In this document: positions 36,328 through 44,799 of the stretch, one piece after another
Layout: each line of letters starts with the position of its first letter
Numbering within the stretch: position 1 is the first letter of the stretch
Assembly: GCF_001613265.1 (NCBI RefSeq)
Contig: NZ_BDCA01000003.1
Location: 62,001-126,000 of the forward strand
Origin: Nocardia vermiculata NBRC 100427
Lineage (GTDB): Bacteria; Actinomycetota; Actinomycetes; Mycobacteriales; Mycobacteriaceae
Reading direction: 5' to 3'
Length of the DNA: 64,000 nt
Translations under genes and position numbers: made by a program
Notes under the pieces: model-generated
What the model saw: only the letters and a program-made list of their open reading frames with translations
Database searches by the model: none
What the model was told of the DNA's origin: nothing

Positions 36328-37380
36328 ATGCGTTTCGGCAGGTCGGCCGCGCCGGTTTCGCATTCGGCGCTCGCGTCGGAGCCCGCCCCGGGCGGGCGGC
36401 GAGACATTCGGCGGAGTTGGCGCACACGACTTCTCGCTGCGGGTGCAGCATTGGCGCTTCCGATCGCCGCGGGCGCTGTTGCCCCCGCTGCGGTCGCCGC
36501 TCCGATTCACGCGCCGGTGCACCGCACCCCCGCTGGTGGCTACGAAGAGTTGATGGTCCCGTCGAGCATGGGGCCGGTGAAGGTCCAGGTGCAGTGGGCC
36601 CGCAACGGCGGCGATGGCGCGGTGATGCTGCTCGACGGTCTACGCGCCCGCGAGGATCGCAACGCCTGGTCGTTCGAGACCCACGCGCAGGAGATGTTCG
36701 CCAACGACAACGTCACCCTGGTGATGCCCGTGGGCGGACAGTCCAGCTGGTACGCCGATTGGGCGGGGCCGAGCAACACCAACGGTCAGAAGTTCACCTA
36801 CCGGTGGGAAACCTTCCTGACCAAGGAATTGCCCGACTTCCTTGCCAACTACGGCGTCTCGCGTAACAAGTACGCGGTGGCGGGACTGTCGATGAGTGGT
36901 CCGGCTGCGCTGCGCCTGGCCGCGTTCCACCGCGATCAGTTCCAGTACGCGGCCTCCTTCTCTGGCCCGCTGAACTGGAACGCTCCCGGTATGCGCGAGG
37001 CGATCCGCGTGATGATGCTCGACGCGGGCCGGTTCAACGTCGACTCGATGGCCGCGCCGTGGAGCCCGCAGTGGCTGCGTCAGGACCCGATGGTCTTCGC
37101 GCCGCAGTTGCGTGGCCTGCCGATGTTCATCTCCACCGCCAGCGGTCTGCCGGGTCAGTACGACCATCCGAACGGTGCGGTGGGTCTGTTCAACACCGGC
37201 AACGCGATGGGTATCGAGCTGATCGCGATGGTCAGTACCCATTCGTTCAAGGCGCGGCTGGATTCGCTGGGTATCCCGGCGACCTACGATTTCCCGGCCA
37301 CCGGTACCCACTCCTGGCCGTACTGGCAGGACGAGCTGGGTAAGGCTCGGATCGGTATGCTCGCCGCCCTCGGTGCCTGA
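36328..37380 (+). CDS. Antigen 85-family mycolyltransferase, copy 3
   Basis: The 350-residue protein starts at ATG 36328. The signal segment LLAAGAALALPIAAGAVA is followed by a small-residue cleavage site near AAPIHA. The enzyme body has YEELMVPSSMGPVKVQV, LDGLRAREDRNAW, PVGGQSSWYADW, nucleophile S188 in GLSMSGPA (copies 1 and 2 have GLSMGGSA) and histidine in TGTHSWPYW. The insertion found in copies 1 and 2 is absent. By order it corresponds to the second fbp gene of the mycobacterial cluster, though a one-to-one match cannot be claimed. A strong hairpin ends the transcript. Confidence 0.95.
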   Translation: MRFGRSAAPVSHSALASEPAPGGRRDIRRSWRTRLLAAGAALALPIAAGAVAPAAVAAPIHAPVHRTPAGGYEELMVPSSMGPVKVQVQWARNGGDGAVMLLDGLRAREDRNAWSFETHAQEMFANDNVTLVMPVGGQSSWYADWAGPSNTNGQKFTYRWETFLTKELPDFLANYGVSRNKYAVAGLSMSGPAALRLAAFHRDQFQYAASFSGPLNWNAPGMREAIRVMMLDAGRFNVDSMAAPWSPQWLRQDPMVFAPQLRGLPMFISTASGLPGQYDHPNGAVGLFNTGNAMGIELIAMVSTHSFKARLDSLGIPATYDFPATGTHSWPYWQDELGKARIGMLAALGA

Positions 37381-37405
37381 TCAGAGCATATAAATTCATA
37401 AAGAA

Positions 37406-37444
37406 CACCGGCGCCGCGCAGACTCGATCTGCGCGGCGCCGGTG
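37406..37444 (+). terminator. Strong hairpin terminator after mycolyltransferase copy 3
   Basis: CACCGGCGCCGCGCAGA (37406-37422) is the perfect complement of 37428-37444: a 17-bp stem with the loop CTCGA, 26 bp after the stop codon. No T-run follows. It is one of the most stable hairpins seen in the window. Confidence 0.82.
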
Positions 37445-37589
37445 CGTTCGCCGACCCTGTCCGGGCGCCCTGCAGGGGCTGCCGGAGAGTAGCGAGATCC
37501 CCTGGCTTCTGTTGTGTGCTGCTATTTCTCAGGTTTGCTGTCCGCGCGTCCTACCGCGCTGAGCGGCTCCGGCGCGGTACAACACTCCT

Positions 37590-39467
37590 GTGGCAGGTGT
37601 GGCATCCGGCAACCGGGGGACACGAGGTCGCGGTCGATGGGGCCGGCGACGATTCGCCGTGTTCACCGCCATCGCGGTGCTGTCAGCGCCCGTCGGCCCC
37701 GGTATCGCCGCGGCGCCCGTGTTCGCCGAACCGGCCGCCGTTCCGGCTCCCGCGGGAGCCAGTGTCCAGAGAGTCGACTGGCTGAGCGATCGGCGGGTGG
37801 CGTTGTGGATCGCGTCACCCTCGATGGGTTCGCCCGTGCAGGTGCAGTTGCTGCTGGCCCGGGACTGGAATGCGCGCCCGGATGCTCGATTCCCGGCGCT
37901 GTACATGCTCGACGGCCTGCGCGCGCAGGACCAGGAGAGCGGTTGGACCAAGGATGCCGGCGCGGTCGATTTCTACGCCGACAAGAACGTCACCGTGGTG
38001 CTGCCCATCGGCGGCCAGTCGAGTTTCTACTCCGATTGGCTGCAGCAGGACAACGGGAAGAACTATCAGTGGGAAACCTTCCTCACCAAGGAATTGCCGC
38101 CGCTGCTGGAGAGTCAGTGGCGCACCACGAATGTGCGCGGTGTGGAGGGACTTTCGATGGGCGGCACGGCCGCGATGTTCCTGGCGGGCCGCAATCCGGA
38201 CTGGGTGAAGTACGCGGCCTCGTATTCCGGTTTCCTGACCACCACCAGTGTCGGGATGCCGCAGGCCATCGGATTCGCGATGCGCGACGCGGGCGGATTC
38301 GACGTCAACAACATGTGGGGGCCGCCGACGAGTCCGCAGTGGGCCGCACACGATCCGTACGAACTGGCGCCGAAACTGAAGGGGGTCAGCCTCTACGTCT
38401 CCGCCGGTAGCGGCGCCACCGGCGCGCACGACAGCCCGTCCGACATCCCCGGTATCAGCACCAATTACGCCGGTATGGGCTTGGAGATGCTCTCTCGGTT
38501 GACCACTCAGAATTTCGTCGACAAGTTGAACGAACTGTCGATTCCGGTGCAGGCCAGTTACCGCCCCTCGGGCACGCATTCCTGGCCGTACTGGGATTTC
38601 GAAATGCGCCAGTCCTGGCCGCAGGCCGCGGCAGCGCTCGGGGTCGAGGCCGGTAAGCCGGCGTGCTCCTCCGGCGGTGCCATCGCCGCGGCCACCCAGA
38701 TCGCCACCTGGCTCGGCGACTGCCTCACCGGCGAATATCCGGTGACCAACGGCAGCGCACAGGATTTCAAGGGCGGGCGAGTGCTGTGGTCGAGCGGCAC
38801 CGGCGCGCACGCGGTGGCCGGGCAGATCGGTGGCACTTACCAGGCGACGGCCGGTCCGGCCGGGCCGCTCGGCTTGCCGACCGCCGCCGAACAGCCGCTG
38901 CCGGACGGCAAGGGGCGTTACCAGAGCTTCCAGAACGGGTCGATCTATTGGAGCCCGGAGACCGGAGCCCAGGTGGTACGCGGCGCCATCCTGGCCGAAT
39001 GGGGCCGGCAGGGCTTCGAGGGCGGACCCGCCGGTTATCCGACCGGCCCGGAGAACAAGACCCCGGAGCGCGACGGGATGGTGCAGGGCTTCCAGGGCGG
39101 CCCGATGTACTTCAGCGACAAGACCGGCGCGCATCGGGTGCAGGGCATGATTCTCGGCAAGTACGCCGAGCTGGGTTTCGAGAACAGTCCGCTCGGGTTC
39201 CCCGCCGCCGAGGAACAGCCGACCAAGGATCTGGGCCGGTTCAGCGCCTTCGAGGGCGGCAATATCTACTGGAGCCCGCTGTCGGGCGCCTGGGCGGTCC
39301 GCAACGGCCCGATCATGGATGCCTGGGGGCAGCAGGGCTTCGAGAACGGCAGGCTCGGCTATCCGATCAGTGACGAGTTCCCGGTGCCCGGCGGTATCCA
39401 GCAGAACTTCCAGACCGGCTTCATCGTGCTCCGCGACGGTAAACCCCCCGAGGTACACGGGGTATAG
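37590..39467 (+). CDS. Antigen 85-family mycolyltransferase fused to LGFP repeats, copy 4 (PS1-like)
   Basis: The 625-residue protein starts at GTG 37590. A signal segment (FAVFTAIAVLSAPVGPG) precedes the mycolyltransferase domain: SPSMGSPVQVQLLLARD, YMLDGLRAQDQESGW, PIGGQSSFYSDW, nucleophile S189 in GLSMGGTA, histidine in GTHSWPYW. After a linker with two cysteines come about four and a half LGFP-type repeats of roughly 54 residues (GPLGLPTAAEQ, AGYPTGPENK, SPLGFPAAEEQ, GRLGYPISDEF), each ending in a YW/YF-SP-xTGA-like block. The architecture matches the PS1 mycolyltransferase of corynebacteria. LGFP repeats are thought to hold the enzyme to the wall, so this copy probably works further out than copies 1-3 (inference). 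Confidence 0.93.
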   Translation: MAGVASGNRGTRGRGRWGRRRFAVFTAIAVLSAPVGPGIAAAPVFAEPAAVPAPAGASVQRVDWLSDRRVALWIASPSMGSPVQVQLLLARDWNARPDARFPALYMLDGLRAQDQESGWTKDAGAVDFYADKNVTVVLPIGGQSSFYSDWLQQDNGKNYQWETFLTKELPPLLESQWRTTNVRGVEGLSMGGTAAMFLAGRNPDWVKYAASYSGFLTTTSVGMPQAIGFAMRDAGGFDVNNMWGPPTSPQWAAHDPYELAPKLKGVSLYVSAGSGATGAHDSPSDIPGISTNYAGMGLEMLSRLTTQNFVDKLNELSIPVQASYRPSGTHSWPYWDFEMRQSWPQAAAALGVEAGKPACSSGGAIAAATQIATWLGDCLTGEYPVTNGSAQDFKGGRVLWSSGTGAHAVAGQIGGTYQATAGPAGPLGLPTAAEQPLPDGKGRYQSFQNGSIYWSPETGAQVVRGAILAEWGRQGFEGGPAGYPTGPENKTPERDGMVQGFQGGPMYFSDKTGAHRVQGMILGKYAELGFENSPLGFPAAEEQPTKDLGRFSAFEGGNIYWSPLSGAWAVRNGPIMDAWGQQGFENGRLGYPISDEFPVPGGIQQNFQTGFIVLRDGKPPEVHGV

Positions 39468-39609
39468 AAATAAGCGCTCCTCGAGAGCTCGATGAGGGTT
39501 CTCGCCGCGGAACCCACGGCTGCTCCGCTTGCCGTTAACCTGGAGCGCGACCCGCTAGGCCTTGTGTAGAAGTTCTAGCCCTCAGCGAACTAGATCGAGG
39601 ACACGATTC

Positions 39610-40158
39610 ATGCTTCGGACCCGTCCGGTCGGAGAACGGTACATCGTCGGTGGCACCAAGGTCGCCGGCATCGCGGTGGTGCTGGCCGCCACAGGCTTAC
39701 TGGCCGCATGCGGCGGTAACGATTCCACCGCCTCGAGCACGCCCTCTCTGAAACCGTCCAGCACGACTGCGGCGGCCGAGTCGAGCGCGAGTGCCGCGCC
39801 GAGTACCGAGGAGCAGGCTCCCGAACCCACCGAGCAGGAACAGGCGCCGCAGCCGCCCGCCGTGGAGGAGCCCGCCCCGGTCCAGCCGACCCCCGCGCAG
39901 CGGGAGCTGTCCGATAAGGACAAGGCCTACATCGCCGAGTTGAACAAGCGCGGCGTGACTCCGTCCAGCCCGGATATCGCGATCACCGCCGCCAACTACA
40001 TCTGCCAGAGCAAGGCCAACGGTGCCTCGGATCAGGAGGTCACGACGTTCGTGAACGCGATGGCCGGCACCGACCCCGGCTTCGATCCGGCGAAGATGCC
40101 CGTTGAGCAGGCGGGGCAGATCTACATCGACGTCGCGACCCAGACCTACTGCGGCTAG
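39610..40158 (+). CDS. DUF732-domain lipoprotein
   Basis: The 182-residue protein starts at ATG 39610. The lipobox is LLAAC (C34), so the mature protein should be lipidated outside the membrane. A Ser/Thr/Ala then Pro/Glu/Gln-rich linker spans about residues 40-110. The C-terminal DUF732-like domain (DKDKAYIAELNKRGV, AANYICQSKANG, then IYIDVATQTYCG) has two cysteines that could form a disulfide. The family is common in mycobacteria and nocardiae and has no clear function. Its stop TAG shares a base with the GTG of the cutinase-like gene, so the two are coupled and may act together at the envelope. Confidence 0.88.
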   Translation: MLRTRPVGERYIVGGTKVAGIAVVLAATGLLAACGGNDSTASSTPSLKPSSTTAAAESSASAAPSTEEQAPEPTEQEQAPQPPAVEEPAPVQPTPAQRELSDKDKAYIAELNKRGVTPSSPDIAITAANYICQSKANGASDQEVTTFVNAMAGTDPGFDPAKMPVEQAGQIYIDVATQTYCG

Positions 40159-41150
40159 TGAACGCCCGACGACGCACCGGATACGCCGGCGGCAATCGCC
40201 GTCGGCGGCGGCCGGGTTGTCTGCTGATCCTGCTGCTGGTCATCCTGGCGGTGATCGTGGCGCTGGTGCTGTGGTTCGTGCTGGCGGGCCGGCTCAACGT
40301 GCCGGGGCCGGTGCAGCCGCCGAAGCCCGGTAAGCCGACCAGCCAGCCCGCCTCCTGCCCGGATGTACAGTTCCTGGCGGTTCCGGGCACCTGGGAGTCG
40401 AGCAGCGACGACGATCCGCACAACCCGACGGCCAACCCCGCGTCGTTGATGCTGCACATCACCGATCCGGTGCGGCAGCAGTTCCCGGAGTCCCGGGTCG
40501 ACGTGTACACCGTCCCCTACGTCGCACAGTTCTCCAACCCGGTCGCGATTCCGCCGGACGGCCAGCAGTCCTACAACAACAGCCGGTCCGAGGCGACGCA
40601 GCGCGCCACCGACGAGTTGTCCCGGATGTCGAGCGAATGTCCGCTCACCAGCTATGTGATCGCGGGCTTTTCCCAGGGCGCGGTCGTCGCGGGTGATATC
40701 GCGGCCCGGATCGGCGCCGGGGACGGCCCGATCGAGGCCGACAAGGTGCTCGGTGTCACCGTGATCGCCGACGGACGCCGGACCCTGGGGCCGGGCCAGC
40801 CCACCGAAATCGGGGAGTCCCCGCCGGGTGTGGGTGCGGAAGTCGCGTTGAAGGGGCTGACCGTTCCGGGGATCACGATGACCGGTCCCCGCGCGGGATT
40901 CGGCAGCTTGGCCGACCGGTCGCACACCATCTGTGCGCCCGGAGACCTGATCTGCGATGCGCCGCCGCAGGCACTGAATCCGCTGAACATCATTCCGAGC
41001 CTGATGACGCTGGTCCAGGCCATGGGCAATCCGGTGCACAGCCTGTACAACTCCTTCACGGTGGACGAGAACGGCACCACCGCCACCGAGTGGACCGTGA
41101 ACTGGGCGGAGGGTCTGATCACCGACGCCCCGCACCCACCGCACAGCTGA
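40158..41150 (+). CDS. Membrane-anchored cutinase-like hydrolase (Rv3802c-like)
   Basis: The 330-residue protein starts at GTG 40158, overlapping the DUF732 stop (TAGTG). A basic N-terminus and one membrane anchor (LLILLLVILAVIVALVLWFVL) place the catalytic domain outside. The cutinase-type triad is visible: S172 in GFSQGA, aspartate in CAPGDLICD, histidine in NPVHSLYNSF. The M. tuberculosis homologue Rv3802c is an essential phospholipase/thioesterase of the mycolate cluster, found just upstream of fadD32. Here the LLM oxidoreductase gene separates it from fadD32. It may release or remodel acyl chains during mycolate export (from family knowledge). Confidence 0.92.
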   Translation: MNARRRTGYAGGNRRRRRPGCLLILLLVILAVIVALVLWFVLAGRLNVPGPVQPPKPGKPTSQPASCPDVQFLAVPGTWESSSDDDPHNPTANPASLMLHITDPVRQQFPESRVDVYTVPYVAQFSNPVAIPPDGQQSYNNSRSEATQRATDELSRMSSECPLTSYVIAGFSQGAVVAGDIAARIGAGDGPIEADKVLGVTVIADGRRTLGPGQPTEIGESPPGVGAEVALKGLTVPGITMTGPRAGFGSLADRSHTICAPGDLICDAPPQALNPLNIIPSLMTLVQAMGNPVHSLYNSFTVDENGTTATEWTVNWAEGLITDAPHPPHS

Positions 41151-41155
41151 AACAC

Positions 41156-41202
41156 AGCTCGGACACGGCCGTCGTAGCCGGTGCCGACGGCGTGTCCGAG
41201 CT
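41156..41202 (+). terminator. Long hairpin terminator after the cutinase-like gene
   Basis: AGCTCGGACACG (41156-41167) pairs with CGTGTCCGAGCT (41191-41202), and the stem continues as CCGTCG with CGACGG after one bulged G, giving 18 bp and a 10-base loop. It begins 6 bp after the stop codon. No T-run follows. Confidence 0.83.
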
Positions 41203-41346
41203 CTCGGCGGAAAAGTAAACCCGAGGGTCACTCAGTTTTTGGTGAAGGCTGTAAAGTGCAGCGATGATCGCGCCATATTCGTCCGGAACCTGGCGTTCCA
41301 GGCGTATCTGACGCAGGACTTCCCGCACAGCCAGGAGCAAAGGTTC

Positions 41347-42378
41347 ATGACAGAAGCCGCCGTCAGCGTGACCAGCGGTGCCGAAATGACAGCGCTCGGT
41401 GTTCCGGCGCGTGCGTTCCGCTTCGCTGCTGCCGGTGAGGGAAATCCGGAGGAGGGCGGTGCGCGGAAATTCGTCGCACTCGCGCAGCGGGCCGAAGAAT
41501 ACGGCTACGACTCCTTCGCGATTCCCGATCATCTCGGACCCCAGGTCGGTCCGATCGCGGCACTCGGCGCGCTGGCCGTCGCCACCGATCGCATCCGCAT
41601 CGGAACCTCGGTGCTGGCCAATGGCTTCCGACATCCGGTGGTGCTGGCCAAGGAGGCCGCGACCATCGACGTGCTCTCCCGGGGCCGGCTCGAGCTCGGG
41701 GTCGGCGCGGGCTGGATCAAAAGCGAATTCGAGGCCGCGGGCCTGCCCTACGAAACGCCGGGTGTGCGGCTGGACAAGCTCGACGAGGCGCTGACGATTC
41801 TCGACGTGCTGCTGCGCGGGCAGGAATGCCACTTCGAGGGCGAGCACTATCAGGTCCGCGGGATCAAAGGCACGCCACGGCCACGGCAGGGCCCGCGCCC
41901 GCCGCTGGTCACCGGTGGTGGCGGGCCGAAGATGCTGCGGCTGGCGGCCAAGCATGCCGACATCGTCTCGGTGGTGCCGCGTACCACCAAGACGGGAAAG
42001 GGCCTGCTGTCGGGTATCACCCTCGACAAGACCATCGAGAAGGTGAACCTGATCAGGGAGGCGGCCGGAGACCGGTTCGCCGATATCGAGTTGAACTGGA
42101 CCATCACCGCGGTCGTGATCACCGACGATCGCGAGCGCACCGCGGAGATGGCGTTGGCGGCCCTTGACAAGGGTCTGCACCCCGACCTCGAGGTCGATGT
42201 GCAGTTGTCGGTGGAAGACATCCTGAATTCGCCCTATGTGGCTATCGGCACATTCGACGAGATCGCCGAGCAGATCCGTAACGTGCGGCGATTGACATCG
42301 ATGTCATATGTCGGAGTGTTTCCGACCCAGATGGATGCTTTCGCACCGGTGATCCCGTTGCTGCGAGAGGAGTCGTAG
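41347..42378 (+). CDS. LLM-class, probably F420-dependent, oxidoreductase
   Basis: The protein has 343 residues from ATG 41347, with AGGAG about 7 bp upstream; the longer in-frame upstream sequence is not conserved. It is a luciferase-like (LLM) TIM-barrel enzyme: RAFRFAAAGEGN, YGYDSFAIPDHLGPQVGP, GTSVLANGFRHPVVLAKEAAT, LDVLSRGRLELGVGAGW-type block, and PPLVTGGGGPKMLRLAAKHAD. Actinobacterial members mostly use coenzyme F420 or FMN. Substrate unknown. In M. tuberculosis nothing separates Rv3802c from fadD32, so this is an insertion in the mycolate cluster. It could be a real pathway partner or a passenger gene; the promoter-length gaps on both sides favour the latter. Confidence 0.88.
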   Translation: MTEAAVSVTSGAEMTALGVPARAFRFAAAGEGNPEEGGARKFVALAQRAEEYGYDSFAIPDHLGPQVGPIAALGALAVATDRIRIGTSVLANGFRHPVVLAKEAATIDVLSRGRLELGVGAGWIKSEFEAAGLPYETPGVRLDKLDEALTILDVLLRGQECHFEGEHYQVRGIKGTPRPRQGPRPPLVTGGGGPKMLRLAAKHADIVSVVPRTTKTGKGLLSGITLDKTIEKVNLIREAAGDRFADIELNWTITAVVITDDRERTAEMALAALDKGLHPDLEVDVQLSVEDILNSPYVAIGTFDEIAEQIRNVRRLTSMSYVGVFPTQMDAFAPVIPLLREES

Positions 42379-42623
42379 CAGGTATCGCCATGCGTATCGG
42401 CCGGGAGGATGTTCGACTCGCTCCGAAGACTGCTTCGGTGCCAGCTCTGTAACATGTCCCTGGCTCGAGTACATCTAGCCCATAGGTGGTCACCGCGCAG
42501 ACCACTGGAAAAAGCTGCAGGCACGCTCTCGCACGACAGAGCGCCCGCGGGTGAAAGAGAGTCGGGGCCTCACAGGTAACAGCGGCCATGTCGCCGTGCT
42601 GCGTGTGCCTCGGAGGAGAAGGA

Positions 42624-44546
42624 ATGACGGACGAGACATTCGACGACTACGTGGACGAAACCGGGAACATCTCGATTCCCGAGGGACGCACGCTGGTCGA
42701 CTACGTCGAGAAGCACACCCGCAACGACGCGAACGACCTCGCGTATCGGTACATCGACTACTCCCGTGAGCGCGACGGGGACTACCAGGATCTGACCTGG
42801 AAGGAATTCGGCATTCGGCTGCGCGCGGTGGCCGCTCGCCTGCAACAGGTCACCAAGCCCGGTGACCGGGTGGCCATTCTGGCCCCGCAGGGCCTGGACT
42901 ATGTGATCTCGTTCTTCGCCGCGATCTACGCCGGCACCATCGCGGTGCCGCTGTTCGACCCGGACGAGCCCGGCCATACCGATCGCCTGCACGCGGTGCT
43001 GGGTGACTGCAAGCCGTCCGCGATTCTCACCGCCAGCTCCTCGGCCGCCGGCGTGCGCCAGTTCTTCCGGCCGCTTCCGGCCGCACAGCGTCCCCGCATC
43101 ATCGCGGTCGACGCGGTGCCCGACACCCTGGGCGAATCCTGGGTGCGTCCGGAAATCGCCGTCGACGATATCGCCTACCTGCAGTACACCTCGGGGTCCA
43201 CCCGCACCCCGGCCGGTGTGGAGATCACCCACCGCGCGGTGGGCACCAACCTGTTGCAGATGGTCAACGCCATCAACCTGGACTGGAATTCACGCGGTGT
43301 GACCTGGCTGCCGCTGTACCACGACATGGGCCTGCTGTGCGTGATCCTGCCGGCGATCGGCGGCAAGTACATCACCATCATGTCGCCGAGTGCCTTCGTG
43401 CGCCGCCCGGGGCGCTGGATCTCCGAGCTGGCCGCGGTTTCCGACGGTGCCGGCACCTTCGCCGCGGCGCCGAACTTCGCGTTCGAGCACGCCGCCGCGC
43501 GTGGTCTGCCGAAGAACGGCGAAACCCTGGATCTGTCGAATGTGATCGGCCTGATCAACGGCAGTGAGCCGGTGACCACCTCGTCGATGAAGAAGTTCAA
43601 CGAGGCGTTCGCGCCGTACGGACTGCCGAAGACCGCGATCAAGCCCTGCTACGGCATGGCCGAGGCGACCCTGTTCGTTTCCGCCACCCGCGCCGAGGAC
43701 GAGGCGAAGGTCATCTACGTCGACCGGCACGAACTCAACGCCGGGCGCGTGGTGAAGGTCGACCAGGCCGAGTCGAATGCGATCGCGCAGGTGAGCTGCG
43801 GCTACGTCGCGCTGTCGCAGTGGGCCGCGATCGTGGATCCGGAGACCATCGACAGCGCCGAGGGCGCGCAGGAGCTGCCCGAGGGACAGGTCGGCGAGAT
43901 CTGGCTGCACGGCAACAACATCGGCATCGGTTACTGGGGCCGCGACGAGGAAACCCGCAAGACCTTCAAGAATCTGCTGGCCAACAGGCAGGCCGAGGGG
44001 TCGCATGCGGCGGGCACCCCCGATGATGCGATCTGGCTGCGTACCGGTGACTTCGGTGTCTACGTCGACGGTGAGCTGTATATCACCGGCCGGGTGAAGG
44101 ATCTGGTGATCGTCGACGGACGAAATCACTACCCGCAGGATCTGGAGTTCTCCGCGCAGGAGGCCAGCAAGCTGCTGCGCCCCGGCTTCGTCGCGGCCTT
44201 CTCGGTGCCGGCCAATCAGCTACCGGCCGAGGTGTTCACCGCCGACAGCCGTGCGGGCATCAAATACGACGCCGACGACGCCTCCGAGCAGTTGGTGGTC
44301 GTCGCCGAGCGTGGCCCGGGCGGTCACAAGGCCGATCCGCAGCCGATCGCCGACGCGGTGCGCGGTGCGCTGTCGCAGCGGCACGGCGTGACGGTGCGCG
44401 ATGTCCTGCTGGTGCCCGCGGGCTCGATTCCGCGAACCTCGAGCGGCAAGCTGGCACGGCGGGCATGCCGTGCCGCCTATCTCGAGGGAACGCTGCGCGG
44501 CGGACATCAGCAGCAGGCCTTCCCCGACGCGCCGGACGAAGAGTAG
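42624..44546 (+). CDS. fadD32: Long-chain fatty-acyl-AMP ligase FadD32
   Basis: The protein has 640 residues from ATG 42624 (MTDETFDDY) with GGAGGAGAAGGA upstream; in-frame codons further upstream lack homology. It has the adenylate-forming blocks [27 protein letters not shown] (FAAL type), [21 protein letters not shown] and [18 protein letters not shown], and the C-terminal lysine region [13 protein letters not shown]. It activates the meromycolic acid as acyl-AMP and loads it onto the N-terminal carrier of Pks13. With pks13 and accD4 it forms the conserved mycolate condensation set. A 253-bp gap separates it from pks13. Confidence 0.97.
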   Translation: MTDETFDDYVDETGNISIPEGRTLVDYVEKHTRNDANDLAYRYIDYSRERDGDYQDLTWKEFGIRLRAVAARLQQVTKPGDRVAILAPQGLDYVISFFAAIYAGTIAVPLFDPDEPGHTDRLHAVLGDCKPSAILTASSSAAGVRQFFRPLPAAQRPRIIAVDAVPDTLGESWVRPEIAVDDIAYLQYTSGSTRTPAGVEITHRAVGTNLLQMVNAINLDWNSRGVTWLPLYHDMGLLCVILPAIGGKYITIMSPSAFVRRPGRWISELAAVSDGAGTFAAAPNFAFEHAAARGLPKNGETLDLSNVIGLINGSEPVTTSSMKKFNEAFAPYGLPKTAIKPCYGMAEATLFVSATRAEDEAKVIYVDRHELNAGRVVKVDQAESNAIAQVSCGYVALSQWAAIVDPETIDSAEGAQELPEGQVGEIWLHGNNIGIGYWGRDEETRKTFKNLLANRQAEGSHAAGTPDDAIWLRTGDFGVYVDGELYITGRVKDLVIVDGRNHYPQDLEFSAQEASKLLRPGFVAAFSVPANQLPAEVFTADSRAGIKYDADDASEQLVVVAERGPGGHKADPQPIADAVRGALSQRHGVTVRDVLLVPAGSIPRTSSGKLARRACRAAYLEGTLRGGHQQQAFPDAPDEE

Positions 44547-44704
44547 TCGTGCACCCGGTGGCCGAACCGCTGCGCCGATCCCGGACGCCTCGCCGTCCCG
44601 GACGGTTCGCCGGCCTGTGTGTCAGGGCCGGCTCGGTCGGCTCCGGCACGGCTGCGCCGCTGGTCGGCGCGGGTGGTCCGGTCACCGGGACCGCCGATCG
44701 ATCG

Positions 44705-44722
44705 CGGGTTGTGCACAACCCG
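44705..44722. promoter_or_regulatory. Perfect 18-bp palindrome upstream of pks13
   Basis: CGGGTTGTGCACAACCCG reads identically on both strands. It lies 78-95 bp before the pks13 ATG, in the 253-bp gap after fadD32, with no gene overlapping it. It looks like a dimeric regulator site. The rest of the gap shows no clear terminator. Confidence 0.65.
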
Positions 44723-44726
44723 AAAC

Positions 44727-44735
44727 TTATCCACA
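44727..44735 (+). promoter_or_regulatory. Consensus DnaA box upstream of pks13
   Basis: TTATCCACA matches the standard DnaA box exactly and lies four bases after the 18-bp palindrome. The sequence is AT-rich for this genome. Two more identical boxes lie at 61143 and 61174, also intergenic. Confidence 0.55.
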
Positions 44736-44799
44736 CGACGGCGAATCGGCTGTCGATCCCTGCCCGCGCAACATTCGTACCCAGTAGCTTGAGGAATTG

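Noticed and set aside
36056-36451. A 131-residue minus-strand frame upstream of mycolyltransferase copy 3
   Set aside because: It overlaps the start of a strong gene, has no ribosome binding site and no similarity to known families by eye.
44705-44735. An origin of replication near pks13
   Set aside because: Only one DnaA box is present, and there is no dnaA, dnaN or AT-rich unwinding region nearby.
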